From: Sacculina carcini
Lineage: Eukaryota; Arthropoda; Thecostraca; Sacculinidae
Direction: 5' to 3'
Assembly: GCA_916048095.2 (NCBI GenBank)
Contig: OU696577.1
Span: 5,879,440 to 5,943,439, forward strand
Length of the DNA stretch: 64,000 bases
The number at the start of each line of letters is the position of its first letter. Position 1 is the first letter of the stretch. The notes below the pieces were generated by a model, which had not been told where the DNA came from, ran no database searches, and saw only the letters and a program-made list of their open reading frames with translations. This document shows positions 41,170 through 52,795 of the stretch, piece by piece. Made by a program: the position numbers and the translations under genes.

Positions 41170-41423
41170 AATTTAATTACGTTTGAATATTATGCTTTTA
41201 TGAATCACTGCCTTAATTAATGTTTGAAAATTAACGCGATATGTGTATATTGACGGATTTGTCCTGTATGTGTGACCGTGTTACTGCTGACGTGGACCAA
41301 TCAACTGATAACACTACATGACCTGACCGACCCTATATAAGCCCGCAGGAAATGCAATACATTCTTATTCTGTTCCACGCCGTGGCCGGTGTTTGTATAC
41401 TTTTGGAGTCTAAGCGTTACAAG
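41170..41423 (+). repeat. 3' LTR of D, second piece
   Basis: Matches 30891-31143, ending AGCGTTACA. Right flank is AGCTC; no clear target duplication with the left flank ATGCA, as expected if the 5' side of D was later rearranged with the inverted repeat. Confidence 0.88.
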
Positions 41424-41968
41424 CTCATTTTCACAAATGTGTACACCAGATTCGCACTTCACAACACCTCGACAGAAAATGACTACCACAAGTTTCCAAA
41501 GTGAGCATGAATATCATGTCTCAAATCGTCACGCATAATATTTGCTCAAGGAATTAACTGTGTGTGGGATATTCACCAACCCCGTCGATCGGCACGTACT
41601 GGTGTCTAATTTCTCATGAGCGTATATAGGAAGTTCACTAGTGTTTATTAGGTAGATGAACAATATTTTAGCCCCGATGATTTTATTTATTACATGAATG
41701 AATTCAAAGGGTATCAATGGAAGTTATTTAACGCAAAATATATTAACAAGCTATAATATAAGCGTGTTCACATGGGCTCAAATGAAAACCTATGAACGCC
41801 ACTGCATAAACATGCGAATTTCATGTGCCAGCATAGTGCTACATCAGCAAATACAGGATTGAAAATAATTTTACGCTCCCAAGAGTCATAAACAACTATC
41901 TGAAATCATTTCCATGCGAAAAAAAATATCACATTGAAAATAGGGTATTTTTGTTTACCAGAAGGTGC
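41424..41968. other. No feature recognised
   Basis: AT-rich single-copy-looking DNA with short ORFs only. Confidence 0.5.
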
Positions 41969-42349
41969 CAACATTCCCATTATGGGAACATAGATTTCAA
42001 ATGATTTTTTTTAATTATTTTGAATTGAGCTACGTTAGAATTCTTTTTTAGTTTTTTAGACCTTCATTTGTCCTCTTTATGGACTAGAAAAATCTACTTG
42101 ATGCTAATGCCAGTTTGTATGAAATAAAACAAAAACCACTAAGTTGCAGAGGTGTTGATTTTCGCCTATATTAAGCTTGATACAATTTTTTAACCTAAGA
42201 AATGTCAAACAAATATTTTATATTAAAAAATATACAGGACTTGAGCTTTCTAATGATGTATTCAATTATACTGTAGATGTTATAGGCTTTGAGTTATACT
42301 CCTCTACTTCGTGTTCCCAAAATGGGAACGTTAGTAACTAAAGGGTTAA
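41969..42349. mobile_element. Possible piggyBac-type MITE remnant
   Basis: The right end reads, outward, TTAA then CCCTTTAGTTACTAACGTTC followed by the palindrome GTTCCCAAAATGGGAAC (42313-42329). CCC next to TTAA (42346-42349) is the piggyBac signature. A matching palindrome CATTCCCATTATGGGAAC at 41973-41989 could be the left end, but no TTAA borders it there. Confidence 0.4.
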
Positions 42350-42755
42350 GGTGAATATCAATTGCTAAATCCTAACAGCAGAAATTTTGACATTTCTTGA
42401 TCTTCTGACCTAATATATTCTTCTGATCTAAAATATTCCATCTCTTTTTCCTATTGTATCCTCATATATACCGTTTTTGTGCCTCATATATGCAAAAAGT
42501 CACCAAGCTTCGTGGTAAACTTACCTAATAACAATAAAAATAACAAAAGGTAACCTGACGTTAAAAAAGTAACCTATAAGCAAAAAAAGTAACCTATAAG
42601 CAAAAAAAGTAACCTAACGATGAAAAAGTAAATTTTAGTAACCTAATAACTCTTTTAATAATTATCCTACACAACTTTTTCATGCAATTTTAGGTAGCTT
42701 ATGAAAAAGTGATCTTTAGGTGAAAAAGTAACTTTATTAACTTTTGGCAGCCCTA
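42350..42755 (-). mobile_element. Fragment of hAT-type TAGGGCTG element
   Basis: Reverse-complement relative of the left end of 62183-63344: shares GGTGAATATCAATTGC, CCTAACAGCAGA, ATATACCGTTTTTGTGCC and repeated AAAAAGTAACCTA units, ending in the terminal repeat TTGGCAGCCCTA at 42744-42755. The other end is absent; it stops where the piggyBac-like TTAA begins. Confidence 0.75.
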
Positions 42756-42985
42756 ATGATAACCAATAATGTGCTATGTGTTCTTTATTGTTGTTTTTAT
42801 ACTCGCTAACTTTTTTTTAATATCATTTGTGTCATTTTCTGCTGGCTATTTCATTTTCCCCTATGAGCCATTACTATTCTATATTATTACCGCCATTTTT
42901 ACTGTTTACGCGCCTCTGCTTCACTTGGCGTTATATCAAATATATGTTTGTTTATATGATGAACGTATGCCTTGTAGCCTCTGAT
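42756..42985. other. No feature recognised
   Basis: T-rich DNA with a 71-codon hydrophobic ORF (42769-42984) that lacks any recognisable family and is probably chance. Confidence 0.5.
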
Positions 42986-44640
42986 AGGGGGGGGGGTCTT
43001 CAGGAGGAGTTGTGTGGCCGATGAAAGCTTCCTGAATGAATTCAACTTTGGGTTGGTGTACATAAATGTATGCCCGAGGTGCTGATAATTTTTGAAATGA
43101 GGTTAGACCACATACGTTCCACGAAACTGCACTAATGTCAACGACCGGCATGGCGGGCGTTCTTGCACGATATGCCTGAGCGCTGAGTTGAGGAACATGA
43201 AGAAGTTGAGGATGAAGGTGGAGCTGAGTTTGGAACAGAGGAGGTAATGTGAGTGATCGATGGTGATGACTTGAGAGATGTCTGGGCCAGACAGGTTCCA
43301 ATTGTTTCTAGGCGTTTTTCGAATTTTTTGAGTACAATTGTTGTTCGAAGCCAGTGATCCTCGACTCAAAACCACTGCTGTCTCTCCTTAAGAGTCTGTC
43401 TCTCTTAAATAGTCTACAGCACTTTTTAGAGCCAATAACTGAGGAAATGGGGTAAGCTGCAGGTTAGTAGTATGGGGTGGCCCAGCATCATTTGTTTTTT
43501 GGGCAGGCGAGGCATCTGCTGTGAGAGAGGATTCCACAATCCGTTGAGCCGGCTGGGAAGATGCTGTGACGGAGACACCTATAGGAGGTGCTTCTGGAGC
43601 AGCCTAGGTGACTACTACCGGTCGTCGGCGACATCCATGCCAAACATTGACACCCTGCTGGTGGCAACGTGGATAATGCCATTTGGCGGTGATCTCATCT
43701 GCTGGAGGTGTCGGAGGAGACCCATCAGACTTAGAGGCTTTGCATTTTTGCTGGTGTGAACACGCTTCTCATCAATGGGACTCGGAGCACCAATAGCATT
43801 TCTCCATCTTACAGTATTTGGCGAAGTGGCCAACGCCCCAGCACTTAAAACATGTCGGAGAGTCATGCACCAGCTTGTGGAATAATCATTCGGGAAGAAA
43901 TGAAAATAAGCTGAAACTGTGAGTTTTAGGTGGTGGATCCAAATAGTTCCAGGAGATAAGGAGGTGATTTAACGGCTTAACTTCCTGCGTGAACCGTCGT
44001 GCACTGTGTATCCTTGGCAGCTCGCGGCACAGAGCTGGGTCAGCCGACACCGGATAGTGTGTAACGATGTAGGCGGGGGGCTTCTTCGGCCGTTGGGGTT
44101 CATCCTATGCGATGAGAGGCAACGTCAAAATATCCCCTACCTAAACACGACCAATGATGTCCTCGTGTTTTCGTGAGATGTAGACAATTTCAGATGTGAC
44201 CATTGACATTTTAACTTCTGCGAGTGAAGTATTCAAGTGGAAGATCTTGCGCACTTCCGTCAAACAACGGAGTTTGGTTTCCACACCTGGTGAGCCGCTA
44301 AATTTTAGTTTCACGTACAGTGAGCGAGGTGCAAAGCTGGCATTGGCTGTGTCCGTGATCTTTGTTGTCGTGGCGATTGCGTTGATGGTTGGCGTGCTTG
44401 TGGGTCACGGCTAGCTGCATCAGCAGCGGAAAACACAGGAGGAAATTCGGCTTCATATCGACGGTGTGCTCGGGAGACTAGTTTCCTCTTCACTTGATGA
44501 TCTACGTTGACGCCTGGTTGCAGCCACAAACTCTGTGGTGCTTGAAGGATTCATGGTGTTTGGATCGCTGGCAACCAGGTTGAAAATATCTGGACATGAG
44601 TAGGACATAGCCATAGAACGCTGTTGTTTGTGCTTCACCT
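42986..44640 (-). mobile_element. I/Jockey-like LINE, 5' portion
   Basis: Minus strand, most complete copy of the family also seen at 7.3 and 13.1 kb. ORF1 starts near 44608 (MAMSYSCPDIFNLV) or 44551 (MNPSSTTEFVAATRR) and runs through LYVKLKFSGSPGVETKLRC, VYISRKHEDIIGRV, ALCRELPRIHSARRF and a CCHC region CFKCWGVGHFAKYCKMEKCY near 43.83 kb. Frame changes occur between these blocks. From about 43146 an endonuclease opens: AVSWNVCGLTSFQKL ... VEFIQEAFIG, the N-terminal Asn and Glu motifs of APE enzymes. The rest of ORF2 is missing after a G9-rich run at 42986. Confidence 0.75.
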
Positions 44641-45195
44641 CCTTGACAGCGCAGATCGACGTGCGAGTGTGTGTGTGCGTGTGTAGAGTTATCCTCCTAT
44701 GCATACCCTTGCGAATCAGTAGCCTCGCTAGCACGTGCCTTTATGCGGTCCACAGGTCCGTTCTATGCGCACGAATGCCCGCAGGGCAGGATGGAGCTGA
44801 TACGCTCTTGAAGCTTAAGGGTTAGAGGCTCAGCGGTGGACTTGCGGAACAGTCCTCTCTGTGGTGTGGTGCGCTGTGTTGTACATCCATGATTCTCGTG
44901 TGTAATTGTGCCTATGTTGCCTCTTGTACATATATGTAAATAAATGCATATCCCAGCATTACAAGGCGTGTGCCCCATTCGGGCCTTGCCAACATCGCCG
45001 GGAACCCAGGCATAGCACACGCGCAACAAAGGGCTACACGTGTATGTGTGTTTTTGCACAATATGCTGCCGCGGATTCGGAGGAGCGGCGCTGGGGCGAG
45101 CCGCGACTTGGGAGTGAAGAGGCCGTGGTTGTGGAGTGTAGCGGTGCGTTGTGTTTTTGACAGTGTGTCTGGTGCATTGAGTGGAGTTGTGTGCG
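44641..45195. other. Unassigned stretch
   Basis: GC-moderate DNA with overlapping weak ORFs on both strands. It has a TG-rich, LTR-like flavour, but no TG...CA pair or partner copy was found. Confidence 0.4.
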
Positions 45196-45365
45196 CAGAG
45201 CCGTTACGAGGAATTATGCCCCCCCCGAAGGCAACACTTGGGGCCCCATTGTGAATATTGAATGCATTTATTAGATATAATCGCATAATACGTGAAGCAA
45301 AGGGGCCCCTCAACATTCGGCCCCCCCCCGGCCGGGGGGTACGGGGGGCGGTTGCTACGGCTCTG
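45196..45365. mobile_element. hAT MITE (CAGAGCCGT family), short copy
   Basis: 170 bp, CAGAGCCGTTACGAGG to GGTTGCTACGGCTCTG, with perfect 8-bp target duplication TGTGTGCG (45188-45195, 45366-45373). Internal deletion relative to the 260-bp copies. Confidence 0.93.
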
Positions 45366-45524
45366 TGTGTGCGAGAGGGTTGTGTGCGTGAAAAAGGAGT
45401 GCGCGTGAGAGTGCCCTGAATCAACCTGTATACTCGAGACATTCACATATTTAAATCTGAAATACATCTAAATTACTGCTTTGCTCGGCTTGTTTTTACT
45501 TGACCTGTGAGAAGGACTTCTATA

Positions 45525-45872
45525 CAGTGGCGGCACCAAGGGGGGGTTTGCGGTGGCTGGAGCCCCCCCCCCCCCCAAATATGCCAAGACCCCCCAAATA
45601 TGCCAAGCCCCCCCCCCCCCCCCCCCCCTAAGTCCCCCAAATATCGTAATCAGGGACATTAAAATTTCTTACCACTGTAAACGAGGCCCTGTAATTTTGG
45701 TTAAAGTTCGAGGACTGAATCAGTGTGCCCCAGTCCCTTATTATAATATCATGTAGTCAACGTTCGTGTGTAGCTCTTCATGCTTCGCCAAGTCCCCTCA
45801 ACTTTTTCCTTAGCCCCCTATCGGAAAATCCTTAGCCCCCCTATCGGAACCCCTATCCCGGCGCCGCCACTG
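45525..45872. mobile_element. hAT MITE (CAGTGGCGGC family)
   Basis: 348 bp with ends CAGTGGCGGCACC and GGCGCCGCCACTG. Target duplication CTTCTATA / CTTCTCTA (7 of 8). Interior has long C runs, including about 20 Cs at 45609-45628. A small relative is at 58232-58388. Confidence 0.88.
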
Positions 45873-45880
45873 CTTCTCTA

Positions 45881-46540
45881 GTAGTAATTTGAGAGGGTGG
45901 CGTAGATGAGTGTTGCATTTTTTCAACAGTATTCCATGGATACCATCCGGCCCGGCCCCTGCATTTGGAGAGATCTCATTTATGGCCCTACTTATAGCAT
46001 CTGGTTTGACGGTGATATTGGCGAGACACAATTTACTATTTGCAGATTCAAAACACTTGGGATCTAGTGCAATTTTACCTGTGATCGGGTAGCTGAATGC
46101 ACCCATGCCTTGTTTTTGGAGAATGCCAGCTTTTTCTGATGCCTCACTAGCAGCCTTCCCACTACTTGTCAAAAGTGGGCCGATCGTGTTGATCATTTTG
46201 ACTTTTTTTCTGGCGTAATGCTAGAAATGCTTGGGATTTGTTTTGATATTTTTTACTGCTGGCGTCTCCTCCATCTGTTTTTGACTATTGCGGGAGCATA
46301 CAATTTTCTCTTCCAGAACCATTATACGTCGTTTAAACCACGTAGAAACTCAATTACTCAAGTCTCTAAATTCCCTAAGTTATTAAATACAGCTGGATTT
46401 CTACACGCGCATCGACTTCATAGCTGCATAACGTCAACAAAGCTGGCTCTGGGTAAAATGTGGTTTTGCCAAGTGCACCTCGTGCCTCGCCACTTCGCGG
46501 AACCAACCGCGAACACGCGGCTTCACGTATGAGCGTGTGA
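45881..46540 (-). mobile_element. LINE reverse-transcriptase fragment
   Basis: Minus strand frame 46196-45881 reads AISRAINEISPNAGAGPDGI then HGILLKKCNTHLRHPLKLLL, matching the start of many LINE RT domains (…aGPDGIp…LLK). Upstream to about 46540 other frames hold residues compatible with the linker between endonuclease and RT (RTRCTWQNHILPRA). It is a degraded fragment with frame changes, cut on its left by the MITE insertion. Confidence 0.65.
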
Positions 46541-46544
46541 CGTG

Positions 46545-47159
46545 AGAAGTATAACCTATCGGTTCATTGAGCTCACCGTGTTAAAACGCTGTGCTTTTGT
46601 GGCGGAGCAACTTGCTAACACTTTGACGAATAGATTGGCACCATTGAACAGGGATTTACAACGTTCAATGCCTAATAAGGCAAACTTGTTGGCTATAAAT
46701 AAATACCCGCCAATACTTGGATTCGACAATTCAGCCAACACACTACTATCAACACACGGCAAATAAAAGCTATCTCAAACCAAGACCAATACATGTATTA
46801 CAATGAAAATGGAATGTCACACACACACACACACACACACATGCATACACGATACAAGCCACTTTGATACCTCGATTTAATTACAAACGACAAAATTCAA
46901 ACACATACACATGTACAAACAGAAAAGCAAATACACGAACCATGCTAATTCTAGTCGAACACACACAATGCATGGAAGCAACGACAATGCCATATTTGCA
47001 TACGACCGCACGTGCTCAGTATATTTGAGCGCCGCACGTCACGATTACACTCCTTACACACACACACACACACACACACACACCTTTTGCAGAAAGACAC
47101 AATTAAGCAGTTAACACAACAAACGCGTACTTTTTGAGCATAGATCTGAGAGCAGGCGA

Positions 47160-47222
<63 letters not shown>

Positions 47223-47499
47223 AGACATGGAAAAATACTTCGCCGCGCGCTCGCCAGAATGTTTGCAAATAAATGTTCACGATTTACGCGCAAATTACAA
47301 AAAGCAAAAAGAGCTCATTCGGACAGGCACTAATGGTCAGCTTGAATTCCCTTAGAAGACCTCACAGTACTTGCAGTAATGGTGCGAGGGGACATTTCAA
47401 CTATAATAAAACAGGGCCTGTCTGTACTGAACCACCAGCCACAACACAATAACATCACCACACTCCACCACACACTCAACTTACACCAGCCACTGTCTG

Positions 47500-47531
<32 letters not shown>

Positions 47532-47700
47532 GTCAGTAGTCATGTGATACATAGCCCAAGGGGCAGACAGACACACAAACATGCGCCACCAGCACTCAAT
47601 CTATCACAGGCCAGAATACATGGTCCCAACAACACACAAACAAACACACACACACAGATAATGAGAGCTCGTGTGTAGGTAGGAAGCGAGAGAAGTAGAG
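46545..47700. other. Intergenic DNA with microsatellites
   Basis: (CA)n at 46819-46841 and 47058-47083, (TA)30 at 47161-47220, (CA)n at 47506-47530. No gene recognised. This should hold the 3' UTR of the minus-strand receptor gene, but no clear polyadenylation signal was pinned down. Confidence 0.6.
47161..47220. repeat. (TA)30 microsatellite
   Basis: Uninterrupted TA repeat. Confidence 0.98.
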
Positions 47701-47713
47701 AGACACGGGTAGT

Positions 47714-48166
47714 TTAAATGGGCGTCGAATGGTCGTTGTAGGGCACATAGGCCGGCTTGCAGTCGAGCATCTCCACGTTCTTGCCACCGCCACCACCGCC
47801 ACTGACGTCATCCGGTGACGTCACAGCTGAGGCGGCGACAGAGGCGGAGGGGGCGGGACCATTTTTGGCGGCGGTCGACGAGAGACTGCGCCGCTGTCGC
47901 ACGAGCAGCACGGCGGCCAGTAGCAGCAGACACACGGCCGACACGAACGCCACGGCCGTCATGGAGGAGCGCGCAACGGCCGGCGCACTCATGGCCTGCT
48001 GGACGAGCGAGATGGTGGCGTCGGGCAGTCGATCGACGCCGGCCTCCATCCACAACACGGGCAGGAAGACGGCGCGCAGTCGCTCGCTCACATTAATGTC
48101 GGCCACGGGTGCGATGTGAAAGTTGATCTGCATCCGAATTTTGGCCTTCATTGCCACACCCACTCT
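47714..48166 (-). CDS. CD36-family scavenger receptor, last exon
   Basis: Minus-strand exon joined in phase 0 to 49902-49784 (acceptor GCGGCAG at 48167-48173). It encodes RVGVAMKAKIRMQINFHIAP, then VFLPVLWMEAG, the conserved CD36 block before the membrane (compare K-R-L-Q-V-N and FPVLWLEE in vertebrate members). About residue 73 onward is a transmembrane helix (TAVAFVSAVCLLLLAAVLLV) followed by basic RQRR and a cytoplasmic tail of about 50 residues with a Gly6 run, ending YVPYNDHSTPI and a stop at 47714. CD36, SR-B1 and LIMP-2 are two-pass membrane proteins that bind lipids, lipoproteins or lysosomal enzymes. Which of these roles applies cannot be told. The tail is longer than in CD36 itself. 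Confidence 0.88.
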   Translation of the reverse strand, partial: RVGVAMKAKIRMQINFHIAPVADINVSERLRAVFLPVLWMEAGVDRLPDATISLVQQAMSAPAVARSSMTAVAFVSAVCLLLLAAVLLVRQRRSLSSTAAKNGPAPSASVAASAVTSPDDVSGGGGGGKNVEMLDCKPAYVPYNDHSTPI

Positions 48167-48306
48167 CTGCCGCACACACCGACACACACATACACACACA
48201 CTGTTCATATAAATTGACCACAACAACAGATGGTCCAACAACAGACAATATTACACCCAGACATACAAAGCGTCATTGATGGCTGGAAGAACACATTGAT
48301 CACAAC

Positions 48307-49710
48307 TAGAGATGCGACCTAAAAAAACGTCGTTTTTTTTTATAAAAAACCCGTTTTTTGCCTAAAAAACCTCGACCACAAAAAACACGTTTTTTGGTTT
48401 TTTGAAGTCATGCAAATAATTCAAATTATGGAAATGATATATTTGGGATGTTAAATGAATTATTTTTCATCAACACATGAGTTATTCATGCTATTAGTGA
48501 CCCTATCAAATTGAATTATCATTAAATATGCACAATAAAATAATTGTAATTAAAATTGTAATTGTAATAATTGTAATTGTAATTAAATAATAATTGTTAT
48601 AATGTGTCTGAAAGCCCTAATATCATTGTTTGAGCGGTACTGTGCGGCACTTCTATGTACAGTACAGTTTTGCATTCAATTATTGAGTTAATCATTGTGT
48701 TAGAAAGCAGCGTTTGAGAACCGTTTTTTCTGCTAAAAACTGAAACTGTTTTAAAAAAACAACAGGTGACATACTTTTTTTTACATATTACATTTTTCCG
48801 ACCAGAAATGAACTACGTTGATTATAATAAGCTTCATCATTTCATTCAGCAGATCAATTATTTAAATAAAATTATTGTAATATTAATAAAAAACTAATTT
48901 ATTTGATTCAACCGTCCTTGATCTGCCGCCAATTTTTTTCAAAATCTCTACATCTACGAAAACCGTTTTTCAAAAAAATGTACTTTGAAAAAACATGGTT
49001 AAAAACAGTTTAAATCAAGTGGTTTACCCAGCCGCTTATACCAGCAGGCTACTTGCTATACAAAAGGCATTTGAACGCACACCAATTAAATCTATCTTCC
49101 ATAGAGACAGTTCAGAAAGTATTGTTTCATTAAAAAGCGTTAGTTTAAATAAACGTTTGTCAAAAAAATACTTGACCAAACAATTCTTGAACAAAACTTG
49201 TCTTGTTCTGCTGTCAAAATTTTCTGAATATGTACATAAATAGAACGAATTTAAAACCAGTTTGAAAAGCATCATTGCATTTTTTCTTAAAAAAACATGA
49301 TTTGTGATCATGAAACATGATTCTTTAAAAAAAACACATGATTACTCAATGAATTTGTTTTGTTCTTCTGACAAATTAGTTCAAATATCCACATCATTAA
49401 AACCATCTTTAAAGACATGGGTTTTCTCAATGAAAAAACCTAAACCGCCGGACCCGGATACACTTTCAAACAGTCTCCTGAGGTATTTATTGATAAATAT
49501 TTTTGTTATTTATACTATTATTAAATTATATTTTAAATAAGACACGTAAAGATGTACAAAACGTCAATTAAACACGTTTCTATGTACTAAAATCCAACAT
49601 CCGATGACAATTGGGGCTAATTCTAAAAAAAACTTGAAAAAAAAAAACAAAAAAAAACATGTTATTTTGCAAAAAACCGCAACAAAAAAAAACGTTTTTT
49701 TGCATCCCTA
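48307..49710. mobile_element. hAT-derived element X3, complete ends
   Basis: 1404 bp in the last intron of the receptor gene. Ends TAGAGATGCGACC and AACGTTTTTTTGCATCCCTA (inverse TAGGGATGCAAAAAAACGTT) form terminal repeats with poly-A/CG blocks. Target duplication ATCACAAC (48299-48306) / ATCATAAC (49711-49718) matches at 7 of 8 bases, as expected for the hAT superfamily. It has no transposase ORF, so it is non-autonomous. A tandem AATTGTAATT run lies at 48535-48595. X1 and X2 share its first 550 bp, the fragment at 6345-6665 its middle. Confidence 0.9.
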
Positions 49711-49783
49711 ATCATAACTCAATGAATTGAACACGTATATACACAAGACATACACAGACCGACTGACAGACAAACAAACGGAC

Positions 49784-49902
49784 CGGTGCAATGTCGATGA
49801 AGAACTGGTGTTTCTGCTTGTCCGGTTTCAGTCCGTGCACATTGTCAAGCAGCGACGGATCGGCCAGGTAGAAGTGAGGAAACGACATGAATGTAGGAGA
49901 AC
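49784..49902 (-). CDS. CD36-family scavenger receptor, penultimate exon
   Basis: 119-bp exon, acceptor GTGTGGCAG and donor GTCCGT. It encodes SPTFMSFPHFYLADPSLLDN then VHGLKPDKQKHQFFIDIAP. This is the CD36 signature ...PxFxSxPHFLxADPxxxxxVxGLxPxxxxHxxxxDIxP. Phase 1 at its start completes the Gly codon of the upstream exon (KCQYG), and phase 0 at its end joins the last exon. Length and motif spacing agree with the family, with no gap. Confidence 0.93.
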
Positions 49903-49984
49903 CTGCCACACACAAACATACACATACACATAGATGCATGCATAAACCAACACACATACACACACACACACACACACGTAAGGT

Positions 49985-51370
49985 ACGTTAGATTAACCAC
50001 TTCAGAAGTAAGGACTTCCAAAGTGCATGAATTGAACACTCTCAGAAATGTGGCACTCATTAATGTTTATCAGTCGATTACGTTGCTGTTTTTCACGCTC
50101 AAGCGTTAATATATTTGCTTACGATTTAATCTGTACGTTTATATTTTAAAATTTCAGCTGATTCTTGTCTACGTGTTTGTGCGCAATAAAAATGTACGCG
50201 ATAACAAATTGTGTGTGTGTATTTGGTATGCCCGTGTGTCATTCCTTGTTTCCTTCAAGTTTGTCAGCATGTATCTTTATGCGTGTGAGTTGCCTCCATT
50301 CATTATACTTTCATTGTCAAATGGAACTGGATCTGCATGTATGTCTTTGTGCGCTCAAACCAGATCAAGTTCAAGTGTGCATGTGTGTGGCTGTATGCTT
50401 GTATGCCGCCTAAGGTCCCTATTGTGTATGTTTGTAAATGAATGTGTGTGCGTGTGTTTCTGTATGTATGCTTGTGTGGTGCATGTAGTTTGACGCTAAA
50501 TGTGTAAGGATTCAAGAACATTAGATTGATAACATTATATTTAACGAATTTATTCCAGTCCCTCGCCTCCTTTCATTAATATTTCACAGGCAGCACATTA
50601 CATTAGAACGCTAAACCTAAACTAACCTAAAATCTACGAAAAATATAGAAACATTTTTGCTCTAATGAATTCCAGCGTTATAAATTAGCTCAAGTTAATT
50701 GAATTTTTACACACTTAGCCTAGACCACGCATGTATTGAAACTATTTAAGCTACAGCCCACACATTCTGAGGACTTCTTGTGAGACTGGTTTGCGCTAAC
50801 ACTTGCATTGGTTCATATTTGGCCCATGTCTGGTCAACTGCTGTGTCTGCGGCTCTCAACAATACAACGTGCTGGAGTGTGATATATTTAATGTGGTGCA
50901 ATTCCCACCAATGTCTAATGTTGAGCCATGAATAACTCGTGAACAATTCAGGACAACCTCAATATATACATACACACACGTATACATGTGAGTAATAAGT
51001 CCAAAATTGGAATATCCGAGCGTCGTGTGACCTACGCATAGAGTGAAGGATAAAAAGAAGTATGAATACAAATAGAAAACATATTAATTGCTTAAAATCC
51101 AATACATGTCGGACTTACATTACCAAATAACACACCATGTAATACCAAAGACGCAGATTTGTGCCGATACTCGGGGGATTGGATCCAGTATGCATTATTG
51201 TTAAAAGTTGGCTCAGTTAATCAATTGCATGGGACCCTCAACTATTTCATGTCTGGTAAATTACAATAACACACATACCTCGATGAAAAGTACGTTGCAT
51301 GCACACATTTGTCGTGTTCCTTTTTGCTATGCTGATTCTGGTAACACTATACCCAATTAACTGAACTCAG
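49985..51370. other. Receptor intron, no other feature recognised
   Basis: Part of the 4.05-kb intron 53952-49903. TG-rich stretches and short ORFs only. Confidence 0.5.
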
Positions 51371-51450
51371 CAAAATTATCGGGGATATAATAACATATTC
51401 ATACCCCAAGCCAATTTGTCGGGGGTATATATACCTCCATATCCCCAGGA
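51371..51450. repeat. Diverged G/C-run palindromic segment
   Basis: TCGGGGATATAATAACATAT ... CCAATTTGTCGGGGGTATAT ... CCCCAGGAT lines up with 30706-30793 of the right arm, which shows this short sequence is a dispersed repeat. Confidence 0.65.
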
Positions 51451-51540
51451 TGTGTAATACTAAAGAAACACTCACTCAAGTAATTATGTGTGTGTGTGTG
51501 TTTTTGATGATTATAATAATTGTATCAGCATCTATGTACC

Positions 51541-51640
<100 letters not shown>

Positions 51641-52064
51641 CGACAATCACCGCACGAAGTTGTCGCTAGTAGATCCGCACTGCGTGCGTCTCGTAGCTTC
51701 GTGGGCATCTTATTTGAATCACTTACAATTATACTTACTCACTCACTTATGTTATACACATATTAAATTTCAATGCACATTTGAACCGTGAATCAAGCGC
51801 AACAAACACACACTTATGCAGCCAATGGTGCATTGTTAACGTGGGTTTCAACTTGACTCACATAAACAGACTCACCCGCACATACACATACACACTCAAA
51901 ATGCAGCAGAATGCATGCATTCTGCATTCATGCTTCTCTCAGAGGTCCACTATGCTCGAATGCACATGCACATTGTGTATGTGTTTAAATATTTAAGCGA
52001 GTTTGTGTGTGTATGTGTGGTTGCTCCGCTCTTGCAAAATTGTGTCAATATGTATCCCTATTTA

Positions 52065-52275
52065 AGAATCACACAGAACCATCGTTTTCCGATTTTTGGA
52101 GATGTGCTATATAAGTGGAAACCAATCGACGATTCCGCTATTTGAATATTTCCGCTATTCGGATGTTTAAATCCCGCTCATTGAAGGAGTGAGCACGTAT
52201 TTGATAGGCTTTTGTTCGGGACCAAGGAAGTGTTCCACTATTTGGAGGTACGTTATTTGGAATGTCGACTGTACT
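52065..52275 (-). mobile_element. pogo/Tigger-like MITE, diverged copy
   Basis: Reverse-complement relative of 54420-54705: CGTTTTCCGATTTTTGGAG, TTCCGCTATTCGGATG, ATTTGATAGGCTTTTG, GGGACCAAGGAA and a terminal GTCGACTGTA are shared in order. Confidence 0.65.
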
Positions 52276-52694
52276 TGAATATAAAATTATCTTATCCGTG
52301 AATCAACTGTAAGCGGCTATCACAAACCAGTATAAAAATTAAACCAAATTAGCATTGCGGGTCAACAGTTCAACCTCCTTCATATGATGATGACGATGAT
52401 GATGATGATAATTGGTGTTTAAGGGGTGCACCGACCTGAGGACCGTATGACATCCCATCTTTCATATCGTTGGCTAGGATATCGTTTGAATAGCAAGGAT
52501 AACTTCACTAATCCCGCTTATGGCAGCAGTTGAATTTTTCACAATTATCAGATCCCACGTGTGAAAACACACATGTCGTCTCGATATCCACAAAACAAAA
52601 TTAGCTCTGTGATAGGGCCTAACAGAATTGAATTAACTTAAAATCAGAGGCCACACTACTATGCACGATTGTGCGATTGCGACACTATGCACGA

Positions 52695-52697
52695 TTA

Positions 52698-52749
<52 letters not shown>

Positions 52750-52795
52750 TTGCCACACAAACACACAATGCGCACACACACACACACACACACAA
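52695..52795. repeat. TG/GA/CA compound microsatellite
   Basis: (GT)n at 52701-52718, (GA)n at 52719-52743 and (CA)n at 52774-52793. Confidence 0.95.

Larger units (their letters stand above)
30808..41423 (+). mobile_element. Ty3/gypsy element D with a LINE in its 3' LTR
   Basis: 5' LTR 30808-31143, primer-binding-like AGTGGTGACCCTACGACG at 31144, gag region 31.33-31.92 kb, pol region 31.94-34.9 kb, a Pro-rich 3' part near 35.06-35.36 kb, and a 3' LTR in two pieces (35884-35966 and 41170-41423) around a LINE. The LTR pieces differ from the 5' LTR at about five positions, so insertion is fairly recent. Coding is broken in several places. The Mag-like clade is suggested by the primer-site string and similarity to C and E. 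Without the LINE the element is about 5.4 kb. Confidence 0.92.

Noticed and set aside
42769-42984. Hydrophobic 71-codon ORF as a membrane protein
   Set aside because: T-rich DNA gives hydrophobic codons by composition; no homolog recognised and no start context.
47134-47280. ORFs through (TA)n and (CA)n tracts encoding YIYIYI or THTHTH
   Set aside because: Microsatellite translation only. The same applies at 51450, 53880, 54370 and 56320.
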